From the NCBI RefSeq assembly GCF_016745395.1, contig NZ_JAERVJ010000001.1, positions 930,001 through 994,000 of the forward strand: DNA of 64,000 bases. Direction: 5' to 3'. Shown piece after piece: positions 7,538-15,728 of the stretch (the first letter of the stretch is position 1; each line of letters begins with the position of its first letter). Made by a program: the position numbers and the translations under genes. The notes under the pieces are model-generated. The model had not been told where the DNA came from. It saw only the letters and a list, made by a program, of their open reading frames with translations, and made no database searches. This DNA is from Methylocystis sp. Sn-Cys (GTDB taxonomy: Bacteria > Pseudomonadota > Alphaproteobacteria > Rhizobiales > Beijerinckiaceae).

Positions 7538-9775
7538 ATGTCGCCTGCGAAGCCCGCCATTCCCGCTTCCGCTGATTTGCCGCTCGACAATCTCCCCGTT
7601 CAGGACGCCGGCCATCACGCTGCGCCGACGATCGACCCGAATATGATCGCGCGGCTGGCCAACGCTTTTTTCCAGCAGCCGCCGGTGCCGCTCGCCAATT
7701 CCTCGCTGCCCTTCGGTCCGCCGGCGCTGACGCCGAGCCTGCCCGACGCGCCGGCGCCGTCGGTCGTGACGACAGTCGCGCCGCTCGCCCCCGCGCGCGC
7801 CCAGATGGGACCGCCGGACGTGCCGCCAACGACAATTCTCTCCGTCATCCCGACGCCGAACATCCCCGCGCCGGCCGCGCCGACGGGTTTGCAGTCGCCG
7901 ACGCGCCCGCTCGGTCTCGACCAAATTCCGCAGCCAGGCGCGTCGCTCGGCAGCTCCACGCCCTCCGCTATTCCCTCGGACGTCGATTACAGCCTCATTC
8001 CGCGCCTTCTCTCCGCCGACATGTCGCTTGTGCCGCAGAGCCATTCTGGCGCGCCGGAAGCCATCGGCCCCGCCGGGGTAAGCGCGAGCCCTGCGGTCGA
8101 TAATCTCTACTTCCTGCATGAGCGCGCGGCCCCCACGAGCGCGCCGTCCGCGCCCGCACCGTCCTATCTCCCGCCGCATACGCCGGCGGTCGCGCCGCAG
8201 CCGGAGCTTGGACAGCCGAACATTCCGGTCTCCGCGCCGAGCGCGCCGTCGGAAGCTGAGGCCAGGGCTCCCACCGCGCCGGAGCGCTTCGCCATCTCAG
8301 GACCGTCGGAAGCCGACCCGCACCGCCTGTCCGATTCCGCGTCGCTCGCGACGCCGCCCGTTGGCGGCGAGCAGTTTTCGAGCAGCTTCGAGAGCTTCCC
8401 GACGCCCGGCCAATCCGGCTCCGCCGCGAGCGACGCGCTTTACTTCGTGAGCCATACGGGCGGCCATCCCGCCGCCGCGCCGGCGCAGCCTGCCGCCGAG
8501 CCGCAGGGCTTCGCGCCGCAGCTTTCGCCCAGTTCCGCAGAGACGCGCCAGGTCTTCGATCCCTATCGGGTGAAGCGCGACTTCCCGATCCTGCAGCAGC
8601 AGGTTCATGGCAAGCCGCTCGTCTGGCTCGACAATGCGGCGACCACGCAGAAGCCGCAGTCGGTCATTGACCGGCTGTCGCATTTCTACGAATATGAAAA
8701 CTCCAACATCCACCGCGCCGCCCATGCGCTCGCCGCGCGCTCGACCGACGCCTATGAGGCCGCGCGCGAAAAGGTTCGCCGCTTTTTGAAGGCGCCCAGC
8801 GTCAAGGACATTGTGTTCGTGCGCGGCGCCACGGAGGGCATCAATCTCGTCGCCCAGGCCTGGGGCCGCCGCAATGTGCGCGAGGGTGACGAGATCGTCG
8901 TCTCCTGGCTGGAGCATCACGCCAATATCGTTCCCTGGCAGATGCTCTGCGCCGAAAAAGGCGCGCGGCTGCGCGTCGCGCCGGTCGACGATCGCGGCCA
9001 GCTCATTCTCGAAGAATATGAGAAGCTGCTCAATCCAAAGACGCGCATCGTCGCCGTGACGCAGGTCTCCAATGCGCTCGGCACGGTGACGCCGGTGCGC
9101 GAGATCACCGCCATGGCGCATCGCCACGGCGCCTGCGTGCTGATCGACGGCGCGCAATCCGTCTCGCATATGCCGGTCGACGTGCAGTCGATCGACTGCG
9201 ACTTCTTCATCTTCTCTGGCCACAAGGTCTTCGGGCCGACCGGCATCGGCGTCGTCTATGGCAAGGACGCAGTGCTCGAGAATATGCCGCCCTGGCAGGG
9301 CGGCGGCAATATGATCGCCGACGTTACCTTCGAGAAGACGATCTATCAGGGCGCGCCGGAGCGTTTCGAGGCGGGTACGGGCAATATCGCCGACGCAGTG
9401 GGTCTCGGCGCGGCGCTCGATTATGTCGAGAGCATCGGCATGGAGGTCATCGCCCGTTACGAGCATGACCTTCTCGTCTATGCCACCGAGAAAATGCGCC
9501 TGGTGCCTGGCCTGACCTTTATCGGGACGGCGGCCGAGAAGGCCTCCGTGCTGTCCTTCGTGCTCGACGGCCACAGCACGCAGGAGGTCGGCAAGGCGCT
9601 CGATCGGGAAGGCATCGCCGTGCGCGCGGGCCATCATTGCGCCCAGCCGATCCTGCGCCGTTTCGGCCTCGAGGCGACGGTGCGGCCTTCGCTCGCCTTC
9701 TACAACACCTGCGCGGACGTCGATGCGCTGGTGGCGGCGCTGTTGAAGCTGCAGGCGGGCCGCGGCGGCTTCTGA
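7538..9775 (+). CDS. Encapsulin cargo: SufS-like cysteine desulfurase with long disordered targeting domain
   Basis: The 745-residue product has two parts. Residues 1 to about 337 are Pro/Ala/Ser-rich and predicted to be disordered, as in the cargo-loading region of Family 2A encapsulin desulfurases. Residues ~338-745 are a class-V PLP cysteine desulfurase of the SufS type: WLDNAATTQKPQ, the PLP lysine in FSGHKVFGPTG (Lys563), and the catalytic cysteine in RAGHHCAQPILRR (Cys701). It removes sulfur from cysteine as a persulfide plus alanine. The disordered part repeats short motifs: D-x2-[ML]-I-x-R-L at residues ~33-40 and ~150-157, and LYF-x2-H or LYF-x-S-H at ~190 and ~301. These are candidate shell contacts. 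ATG 7538 has GAGGAA upstream. A hairpin ends the unit at 9793-9815. Confidence 0.94.
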   Translation: MSPAKPAIPASADLPLDNLPVQDAGHHAAPTIDPNMIARLANAFFQQPPVPLANSSLPFGPPALTPSLPDAPAPSVVTTVAPLAPARAQMGPPDVPPTTILSVIPTPNIPAPAAPTGLQSPTRPLGLDQIPQPGASLGSSTPSAIPSDVDYSLIPRLLSADMSLVPQSHSGAPEAIGPAGVSASPAVDNLYFLHERAAPTSAPSAPAPSYLPPHTPAVAPQPELGQPNIPVSAPSAPSEAEARAPTAPERFAISGPSEADPHRLSDSASLATPPVGGEQFSSSFESFPTPGQSGSAASDALYFVSHTGGHPAAAPAQPAAEPQGFAPQLSPSSAETRQVFDPYRVKRDFPILQQQVHGKPLVWLDNAATTQKPQSVIDRLSHFYEYENSNIHRAAHALAARSTDAYEAAREKVRRFLKAPSVKDIVFVRGATEGINLVAQAWGRRNVREGDEIVVSWLEHHANIVPWQMLCAEKGARLRVAPVDDRGQLILEEYEKLLNPKTRIVAVTQVSNALGTVTPVREITAMAHRHGACVLIDGAQSVSHMPVDVQSIDCDFFIFSGHKVFGPTGIGVVYGKDAVLENMPPWQGGGNMIADVTFEKTIYQGAPERFEAGTGNIADAVGLGAALDYVESIGMEVIARYEHDLLVYATEKMRLVPGLTFIGTAAEKASVLSFVLDGHSTQEVGKALDREGIAVRAGHHCAQPILRRFGLEATVRPSLAFYNTCADVDALVAALLKLQAGRGGF

Positions 9776-9792
9776 GCTGGGGCAAAAGAGAG

Positions 9793-9815
9793 GGGCGGCA
9801 TGGCGTCAGCCGCCC
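9793..9815 (+). terminator. Hairpin downstream of the cysteine desulfurase
   Basis: GGGCGGC (9793-9799) pairs with GCCGCCC (9809-9815) around a 9-base loop, 17 bases after the desulfurase stop. No strong T tract follows, so termination may be imperfect. Confidence 0.5.
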
Positions 9816-9887
9816 ATTCACCCGCTTGATCGGCTGATTTAGAAGCTCGACCGTTTGTCTGTTTTGAAGCCTGTATAATCTATGGAA

Positions 9888-9908
9888 ATAGTTGACTGAT
9901 TAGCTGCA
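9888..9908 (+). promoter_or_regulatory. Candidate Rrf2/IscR-like operator upstream of the Rrf2 gene
   Basis: ATAGTTGACT at 9888-9897 fits the left half of the IscR type-1 consensus (ATASYYGACT). The right half (AGCTGCAT) matches only partly. It lies 56 bases before the GTG start of the Rrf2 gene, consistent with autoregulation. Confidence 0.35.
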
Positions 9909-9952
9909 TGGGGATAACAGCGGAAAGCGCTCGCTTTCGGGAAGTCATCCGC

Positions 9953-10402
9953 GTGCTGACAAAAAAGGGAAAATACGGCCTCAAAGCCATGGTGCATCTG
10001 GCGCAGTCGGAGCCCGGGCGACCGGTTCCCGTGCTTGAAATTTCCGAAAAGCAATGCATCCCGAAAAAGTTTCTCGACGCGATCCTCTGCGAGCTGCGCA
10101 ACGCGGGATTTGTCCATTCGAAGATGGGGAAAGGCGGCGGCTACGCCCTGTCGCGCCCGGCAAGCGAGATTACCGTCGGCGAGCTCGTGCGCGCGATCGA
10201 CGGGCCTTTGGCGCCGGTGCCTTGCGCCAGCAAGACGCGCTACCGGCGCTGTGACGATTGCTTCGACGAAAACACCTGCGCCGTGCGCAAGATCATGCAG
10301 CGCGCCCAGGAAGCCTTGTCGAACGTGCTCGACAATTGTTCTCTTCAAGAGATGGGCGACCGAGCGAAAAACAACGCGGAAGCGATCTTTTTCGAGATCT
10401 GA
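9953..10402 (+). CDS. Rrf2-family transcriptional regulator with cysteine cluster
   Basis: The preferred start is GTG 9953, which gives the canonical Rrf2 opening MLTKKGKYGLKAM and 149 residues; an in-frame ATG at 9908 adds 15 residues unlike the family. The winged-helix N-terminus (ISEKQCIPKKFLDAILCELR, then GKGGGYALSRPASEI) is typical. Four cysteines at residues 91, 100, 103 and 109 (C-x8-C-x2-C-x5-C) lie where IscR and NsrR bind an iron-sulfur cluster, but the spacing differs from IscR, so a cluster or thiol sensor is inference. Rrf2 relatives such as IscR and CymR control Fe-S or cysteine metabolism. Its place directly after the encapsulin-desulfurase unit points to control of this locus. 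Confidence 0.9.
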   Translation: MLTKKGKYGLKAMVHLAQSEPGRPVPVLEISEKQCIPKKFLDAILCELRNAGFVHSKMGKGGGYALSRPASEITVGELVRAIDGPLAPVPCASKTRYRRCDDCFDENTCAVRKIMQRAQEALSNVLDNCSLQEMGDRAKNNAEAIFFEI

Positions 10403-10464
10403 CCCGTGCACTTGCATTGGGGCGCGTCACGCTATCTCCGTTTGAACAGCTCGCATTGGGATGT

Positions 10465-10500
10465 GTCATTCCCGACGGGCGAGAATCCAGAGCCTCGTTG
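10465..10500. repeat. Palindromic intergenic repeat, family A (partial copy 2)
   Basis: Begins GTCATTCCCGAC and continues GAATCCAGAGCC, matching one arm of the family A element; the second arm is missing or degraded. Confidence 0.7.
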
Positions 10501-10549
10501 GTTCTGCACTGAATTCCCCATCATCCGAAATCCGCTTGATTGGTTCGGT

Positions 10550-10652
10550 GTCATTCCCGACGCTCGCGCAGCGAGTGATTGGGAATCCAGAGCAAACCTG
10601 CGCTTTTGTGGCTCTGAATTCCCGATCGGGCCTTCGGCCCATCGGGAATGAC
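10550..10652. repeat. Palindromic intergenic repeat, family A (copy 3, complete)
   Basis: GTCATTCCCG (10550-10559) and CGGGAATGAC (10643-10652) are exact inverted arms, with inner stems around GCTCGCGCAGCGAG and GGGCCTTCGGCCC. The flank CGCTTGATTGG at ~10533 is shared with the copies near 15810 and 19740. Confidence 0.85.
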
Positions 10653-10687
10653 AAGCGCCAATGCGAGCCATTCAAACGGAAACGGTA

Positions 10688-10716
10688 TCACTCGCTGCGC
10701 GAGCGTCGGGAATGAC
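10688..10716. repeat. Palindromic intergenic repeat, family A (partial copy 4)
   Basis: CACTCGCTGCGCGAGCGTC followed by GGGAATGAC is an inverted single arm of the family A element, directly after the complete copy. Confidence 0.75.
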
Positions 10717-10972
10717 GATGAACCAACCAGGCAGTTTAGTGTGTTCTCGGTTCGCACCTGCGGCAGCGCACGACGACACCAGAGTGCCTAAACGGATTTG
10801 AATGCGGGAATGCTGTAGAAAAAGATGAGATTAGAAATGCTATAATATAGAACTATTAAAATAAACAGAGATGCGTATATTTGTCGCATGTAATCTTCGT
10901 TGAGATAATTTGGCGCCGGTCCTAACCTTTCCTCGCAAAGCCCGATAAGGGGACTGCTGGAGGAAACAAATC

Positions 10973-11083
10973 ATGCAGACAGCCCACAACAGCAAAGAAC
11001 TATTTAGGGCCCTCGTTGTCGTCGCTGCAGTCGCAGCGGGATTCATCATCGTGCTTCACAACATCACCGGTTTGATCGGCTGA
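10973..11083 (+). CDS. Small single-pass membrane protein (36 residues), unrecognised
   Basis: ATG 10973 has an excellent TGGAGGAAAC ribosome binding site at 10959-10968. The 36-residue product has a polar N-terminus (MQTAHNSKELFRA) and one hydrophobic helix (LVVVAAVAAGFIIVL), ending HNITGLIG. A GC-rich hairpin 29 bases after the stop looks like a terminator, so it resembles a self-contained gene. I do not recognise the family. The single transmembrane helix with a His near its end could be a small subunit or modulator of a membrane complex, but nothing in the neighbourhood fixes a partner. Confidence 0.6.
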   Translation: MQTAHNSKELFRALVVVAAVAAGFIIVLHNITGLIG

Positions 11084-11111
11084 CAGCCAACTCTTCCTCA
11101 CTTCTGAATTT

Positions 11112-11142
11112 CGCCGGAGCCAGCAAACGGCTGACTCCGGCG
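11112..11142 (+). terminator. Terminator-like hairpin after the small membrane-protein gene
   Basis: CGCCGGAG (11112-11119) and CTCCGGCG (11135-11142) are exact inverted copies, with an inner CAGC/GCTG pair. They are followed by TCTTGCT. Confidence 0.6.
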
Positions 11143-11689
11143 TCTTGCTGCGCTTTGGGCTGACGCCGAGGCGCGCTTTTCCCAAGCGCTCATGACAGCG
11201 GCGCGCTTTTCTTTGCGAGCCATGCCTGCCTCGCGATAATCTTGGCGCCGTGATGCCGGCACCGGACTCCAACTGGACGCCGTCATTGCGAGGAGCGTAA
11301 GCGACGAAGCAATCCAGGGCCGCACCGCTGCTCTGGATTGCTTCGCTTCGCTCGCAATGGCGGTTTGCAGCTTGGCGCCTCCCGTAAACATGAGCCGGTT
11401 GTCGTTCCCGCCGACGCCTAAGTATTCGTTGCCAAGCGCGACTCAAGCGGCAAGGGTCGGAAAGGCGCCTCGCCTTCTCTCTCGGTTGCTACCGTTCGAG
11501 CGCAACCGCGTTTCACCACACAAGCGCAAATGATGAAGAATGTCCCTGTCTCGAAAAAATCATACTTAGCCCATTCGGCTTAGACCTTTTTGCCAGCCAA
11601 GCATATCCAGAATTCAACGCCGCTCGTTATTGATATAATATTGCTCTCATGGTCTGATCGATCCGTAATTATTCAAGGAAAAGCGGATC
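11143..11689. other. Intergenic region before the GMC oxidoreductase gene
   Basis: About 550 bases hold one family B palindromic repeat (11282-11361), a small AAGGCG-CCT-CGCCTT hairpin (11462-11476), and then an AT-rich tail (11540-11660) that probably carries the promoter for the gene starting at 11690. I see no credible coding sequence. Confidence 0.6.
11282..11361. repeat. Palindromic intergenic repeat, family B (copy 1)
   Basis: CATTGCGAG (11284-11292) and CTCGCAATG (11351-11359) are inverted arms, with inner GAAGCAATCCAG / CTGGATTGCTTC. It resembles a type of intergenic palindrome widespread in bacterial genomes. A second copy lies at 19804-19884. Confidence 0.85.
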
Positions 11690-13378
11690 ATGTTCATCGA
11701 CGCGTTAGGTTTGGACGATGAATACAGGATAGAATCCGAGATCTGCATCATAGGCGGGGGCGTTGCGGGGATCACCCTCGCGCTCGAGTTCGAGAAACGC
11801 GGCATAAAGGTCGTTCTTATCGAGAGCGGCGGCTTCCAAAGCGAAGAGGCCAACCGCGACCTTTATCGTGGGGAGAGCGTTGGGCTGCCCTATCGTTTCG
11901 CCGATGGCTGCCGTAGCCGCTACCTTGGCGGAAGCAGCAACTGCTGGGGCGGCTGGTGCAGGCCCTTCGAAGAAGACGACTTCGTCGCGCGCCACTGGGT
12001 CCCCTATAGCGGCTGGCCGTTCGAAAGATCGGAGCTCGAGCGCTATTATGAGCGCACCCATTCCATTCTGCAGCTTGGCCCAACCAATTTCGACGCGTCT
12101 TTCTGGGTGGACGCGATCGGACGCAGCAACGTCCGGCGCCACTCTTATGCCGGCGACGATGTTATCGACGTTATTTCTCAGTTCAGCCCGCCGGTTCGAT
12201 TTGGACAGGTCTACCGCCCGCAATTGAAGCAAGCGCGTCATGTCACCGTCTTCCTCAATGCCAATGTCACCGACATTTCGACAGGAGGGGGCGAGTCGAT
12301 TCGCTATGCACAACTGAAAATGTTGAACGGGCGCTCGGCGACCGTCTCGGCCAAAATCTTCATTCTGGCGACCGGGGGCATAGAGAACGCGCGCCTGTTG
12401 TTGCTGTCCAACAAGGATCGGCCGCAGGGGCTCGGCAATCATCATGATTTGGTCGGACGCTTTTTCATGGATCATCCCTGCCTGACGACGGCAACCGTCC
12501 GCTTCCGCGACGGATGGTCCGACAACATGCTCTATGACGCGAAATTCCATTACCGCAACGACGCCGTCGCCGCCCACGGCACCTGCATCGCCGGGCATCT
12601 CTCTTTAAGTCCCAAAGCGCGCGAGCGCGAGCGGCTGTTGAATACCAACATCACCTTCGTGCCGATATTCCCGGGCGAATACACCGGCGTCAAAGACGCG
12701 CTTGTCCGCCTCAAGCGCCGACTCGAAGGCGTTCAAGAAACGCAACGCTCCCTGCTGCGCGAATTCCTGACGCTGGCGGGGCAGCCGCTCAATACTCTCG
12801 GCTTCATCGCCGCGCGTTATCTGCAAATGGGCTCGCTGCAGATGCGCTCGCTCATCGACCACACACGGCTCCAGGTCATTTGCGAACCGGCTCCCAATCC
12901 CGATAGCCGCGTGACGCTTTCCATGGCGAGGGATCAGCTCGGCTTGAACCGGGTGAAAGTCGATTGGCGCCTCGGCGACCAAACCAAGAGAACCATCGAC
13001 CGTACGGTCGCTCTTGTCGCTGAAGAGTTGAGCCGCTCCGGAGTCGCCGACATAGCGCTCGACCCGCCCATCGTCGAAAATGGCTGGCCGGAAAGTTTCT
13101 CGCAGGAGGGATGCTGGCACCATATGGGAACGACGCGCATGCATGAGTCGCCCAAGCTCGGCGTCGTCGATCCCAACTGCCGCATTCACGAAATCACGAA
13201 TATGTATGTTGCCGGCAGCTCGATTTTTCCCACAGCAGGCGGCGATTTTCCAACGACGACCATCGTCGCTCTGGCGCTTCGACTCGCCGATCATATCGCA
13301 TCCACTCTGGAGCGTGGTTCGAGCGCCGACATCGTTACGAAACTGGCGAACGCAGAAAGCACGCTTCGAACGCCATGA
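11690..13378 (+). CDS. GMC-family FAD-dependent oxidoreductase
   Basis: The 562-residue product starts with a Rossmann FAD-binding loop (CIIGGGVAGITLALEFEKRG) at residues ~20-40, has YLGGSSNCWGGWCRPF (~80-95), and ends with the GMC C-terminal domain (CWHHMGTTRMHE, AGSSIFPTAGGDFPTTTIVALALRLADHI). GMC enzymes oxidise alcohols or sugars at FAD. The HHMGT His is the usual catalytic base. It opens the polysaccharide locus, 47 bases before a DegT-like aminotransferase, so it may oxidise a sugar hydroxyl to a keto group for later amination. That pairing is inference. ATG 11690 is preceded by AAGGAAAAG. Confidence 0.88.
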   Translation: MFIDALGLDDEYRIESEICIIGGGVAGITLALEFEKRGIKVVLIESGGFQSEEANRDLYRGESVGLPYRFADGCRSRYLGGSSNCWGGWCRPFEEDDFVARHWVPYSGWPFERSELERYYERTHSILQLGPTNFDASFWVDAIGRSNVRRHSYAGDDVIDVISQFSPPVRFGQVYRPQLKQARHVTVFLNANVTDISTGGGESIRYAQLKMLNGRSATVSAKIFILATGGIENARLLLLSNKDRPQGLGNHHDLVGRFFMDHPCLTTATVRFRDGWSDNMLYDAKFHYRNDAVAAHGTCIAGHLSLSPKARERERLLNTNITFVPIFPGEYTGVKDALVRLKRRLEGVQETQRSLLREFLTLAGQPLNTLGFIAARYLQMGSLQMRSLIDHTRLQVICEPAPNPDSRVTLSMARDQLGLNRVKVDWRLGDQTKRTIDRTVALVAEELSRSGVADIALDPPIVENGWPESFSQEGCWHHMGTTRMHESPKLGVVDPNCRIHEITNMYVAGSSIFPTAGGDFPTTTIVALALRLADHIASTLERGSSADIVTKLANAESTLRTP

Positions 13379-13425
13379 CAGGCTCGGTCCTGTTGTGCGC
13401 CTGAAGCAAATGTGGAGTTGTTCGA

Positions 13426-14688
13426 ATGGTCCAGCCGAGGCAGATCGTCTACCCGATGCGGTACCTCACGCCGTGGGTCTCGGGAAACGCGCAATCAGAA
13501 AGAACCTTCATTGCGCAAAGCTCGGAGAGGCTGGGCGGCGCTTATATCCTCCCGCTTGGTCGGGCGCGGGCGGGGTTGTACCTTCTGGTCAAAAGCGCGC
13601 TGACCGATACGAGGCGGCGCGTCCTGATGTCGCCTTTGACGATTGCCGATGTCGTCAACATGGTGAGATTTGCCGGCGGCGAGCCGGTGTTCGTCGATTG
13701 CCTTCCCCACTCCACGAATATGGATGTCGCCCATCTGCGCTCTCTCATCGACGACAGCGCGGCTTGCGTGTTGCTCACGCATTATTGCGTCACCCAGAAC
13801 AGGACGCAGGAGATTGTCGGCCTGTGCCACAGTAACGGCGTGAAAGTCTTCGAGGATTGCGCCGTGGCTCTCGGCGCGACGCTCGACGGACAGCCGGTCG
13901 GCGCGTTCGGCGACGCCAGCGTGTTCAGCCTGTCGGGCTTCAAGATTCAGAACTTCATCTGGGGCGGTTTTATCGCCACAAGAGATGCCGAGCTTTTCGA
14001 CGCGCTCTCGCGCGAAGTGTCGCGCTGGCCACGTCTGCGGCCGCGGCAGTATCTCGGAATGGCGAAGACGGTGCTTCGCTATGCATTTCTGACAAGTCCG
14101 CTGGTGTTTCCCTTCGCGTTTCGGGCACGAAGACTAAGCGTGCAGCAAGGGAAAATCGCCGATCTTATTCCCCGCGTTCTGATCGAAACGCCAACTCTGG
14201 ACGAGACGATCACGACCCGTCCGTCACTGGGCGCCTTTGCGGAATGGAACTACAAGTCCCGCGATGTCGAGCGCATCAATGCGCATCGGCGAAAGATCGC
14301 TGCGATCTATGACAAAAGATTCCGAGACCTTTGCGCGGCGACGGAAACGGACGAAGAGACGCGCGCGTCCTCGTCCTGGTTCAGCTATCCGATCGTCGTC
14401 GGAAAAGAGAACAGGGAGCGCGTCTATCGGGAAGTGTTGCGGCGCGGCTATGACATCGGCCTCATGTTGTATCCTAATGTGCACGAGCTTCCCGCGAATG
14501 CGACCATTCCAGGACGCTCCAGCACGATCTCCGCCTTCGTGCGCGCCATTCTCACGCTGCCGACGCATCCGAGAATCACCGCGTCTTACGCCGAGGAGCT
14601 GGCAAGCTGCGTCGCCGAGGTACTGGCGAACTACGCGCAGGATGTCCAATCTCCGAGTATCGACAACGCGCCAAAGGAAAGAGTTTAG
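13426..14688 (+). CDS. DegT/DnrJ/EryC1/StrS-family sugar aminotransferase-like protein
   Basis: The 420-residue product has the fold-type I PLP aminotransferase pattern of the DegT family: MSPLTIADVVNMVRFAGGEPVFVDC, VFEDCAVALGATLDG (acidic cofactor-binding residue), and SLSGFKIQNFIWGGF with the PLP lysine. The segment after the lysine reads IWGG rather than the usual GEGG, so it belongs to a divergent branch. Typical members aminate 3- or 4-keto nucleotide sugars. It follows the GMC oxidoreductase by 47 bases and probably shares its transcript. A hydrophobic stretch around LRYAFLTSPLVFPFAF is unusual for a soluble aminotransferase and may indicate membrane contact. Confidence 0.82.
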   Translation: MVQPRQIVYPMRYLTPWVSGNAQSERTFIAQSSERLGGAYILPLGRARAGLYLLVKSALTDTRRRVLMSPLTIADVVNMVRFAGGEPVFVDCLPHSTNMDVAHLRSLIDDSAACVLLTHYCVTQNRTQEIVGLCHSNGVKVFEDCAVALGATLDGQPVGAFGDASVFSLSGFKIQNFIWGGFIATRDAELFDALSREVSRWPRLRPRQYLGMAKTVLRYAFLTSPLVFPFAFRARRLSVQQGKIADLIPRVLIETPTLDETITTRPSLGAFAEWNYKSRDVERINAHRRKIAAIYDKRFRDLCAATETDEETRASSSWFSYPIVVGKENRERVYREVLRRGYDIGLMLYPNVHELPANATIPGRSSTISAFVRAILTLPTHPRITASYAEELASCVAEVLANYAQDVQSPSIDNAPKERV

Positions 14689-14824
14689 GCGCTTTGCGTT
14701 TCACGAGACCCGGCGGCGAGCGCGCTGGTCTCGAGGAAATAGATCAATCGGTCGGCGCGAGGCGTTCATCGGCGCCATTACTTTTTCAACTCCGACGCGA
14801 GACCTGCTGACATGCGAGCATCCA

Positions 14825-15697
14825 ATGCAGCGACGTGAGAACCGGCAATTGTCCGGGTTGTTCCGCCCGGCGCGCACATCCTTTGGGATTTGCCTGCTAT
14901 CGGGCGCGCTCGCTTCAGATATTTGCAATCGACCGCAAAAGCCGGCGCCTATCGAGGCCCCTATGTCCGCGCGCGAGGCGACGAGCGGCATCAAGCTCCT
15001 GACGGCGCAAGAGGAGCCGCCAGCGCAAGCAAAGCTCTTGATCGACGCGCATCTCACCTCGCCTCGAGCCAGGTTGATCGGCATGGTGCGCGCCGAGGCA
15101 AAGATCAGGAATCTTCCAGAAGACCTCGCAGAAGCCGTCGCCTATATCGAAAGCGCCTATGATCCGGAGGCGAAGGGGGCGGTGGGGGAGGTTGGGCTGA
15201 TGCAAGTGCTTCCCAGCACCGCTGCCATGATGGGCTTCAAGGGCGCCATGAGCGACCTAGCTGCGCCGCAAACCAATATCTACTACGGCGTGGGTTACCT
15301 CGCCAAAGCCTGGCGTCTGTCGAACGGCGACATCTGTCGCGCATTGATGAAATACCGAGCGGGCCTCGGAGAAGAGCGCATGACCGCGCGCTCGATCGAC
15401 TATTGTCGGCGCGCAAAGCTGTATCTTTCGCAGATCGACTCCGGGTTCAAGCGCGAGGACGCAATCGCGCCGCGACTCATTTCAAGCGCGAATGCTGAAC
15501 CGCGCGCGATTGCCCCGACCTTAAATGTGTCAGCCGGGGCGCCGCTTCCGGCCAAACTTCTTATTAGGCCGCAATCGCCAAAACGGTTCAAAAGCTCCGA
15601 AAATTTCTGGGTGTGGCATGAGGCGCGCATCCGGGCGCTCAAGCAAAAGGTCCATGCCAAATGGGGGCGTTTCCTATTTGCCCGAAACAGAGGCTGA
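14825..15697 (+). CDS. Lytic transglycosylase (SLT domain), secreted
   Basis: The frame is open far upstream, overlapping the DegT gene, so I place the start at ATG 14825 (MQRRENRQLSG). This gives 290 residues with a signal peptide (FGICLLSGALAS). The SLT domain is clear: catalytic Glu in AVAYIESAYDP, then GEVGLMQVLPSTAAMMGF and NIYYGVGYLAKAW. Such enzymes cleave the glycan strand of peptidoglycan to 1,6-anhydro ends. In a polysaccharide locus a likely task is to open the wall for a secretion channel. The C-terminal ~100 residues are basic with no recognised domain. Confidence 0.82.
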   Translation: MQRRENRQLSGLFRPARTSFGICLLSGALASDICNRPQKPAPIEAPMSAREATSGIKLLTAQEEPPAQAKLLIDAHLTSPRARLIGMVRAEAKIRNLPEDLAEAVAYIESAYDPEAKGAVGEVGLMQVLPSTAAMMGFKGAMSDLAAPQTNIYYGVGYLAKAWRLSNGDICRALMKYRAGLGEERMTARSIDYCRRAKLYLSQIDSGFKREDAIAPRLISSANAEPRAIAPTLNVSAGAPLPAKLLIRPQSPKRFKSSENFWVWHEARIRALKQKVHAKWGRFLFARNRG

Positions 15698-15728
15698 CGG
15701 CCGGGTTAGGCCATGCTTAAGCCCCGAG

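Larger units (their letters stand above)
10403..10972. other. 570-base intergenic region with repeats and a candidate promoter
   Basis: The first half (10465-10716) holds several family A palindromic repeats in tandem. The second half is AT-rich, with a TATAAT at 10841-10846 that may be the -10 box for the small membrane-protein gene at 10973. Short open frames here run through the repeats and are not credible genes. Confidence 0.7.

Noticed and set aside
8297-9637. 446-residue open frame on the minus strand opposite the cysteine desulfurase
   Set aside because: It mirrors the codons of a clear PLP enzyme on the plus strand; the translation is His/Arg/Asp-rich without motifs, a usual shadow in GC-rich DNA.
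10406-10757. Several short open frames on both strands
   Set aside because: They lie within palindromic repeats and change with each copy; no ribosome binding sites.
11098-11391. Small minus-strand frame giving a basic 41-residue peptide from about 11223
   Set aside because: It overlaps the hairpin and repeat region, is Arg/Ala/Ser-biased, and has no recognisable family.
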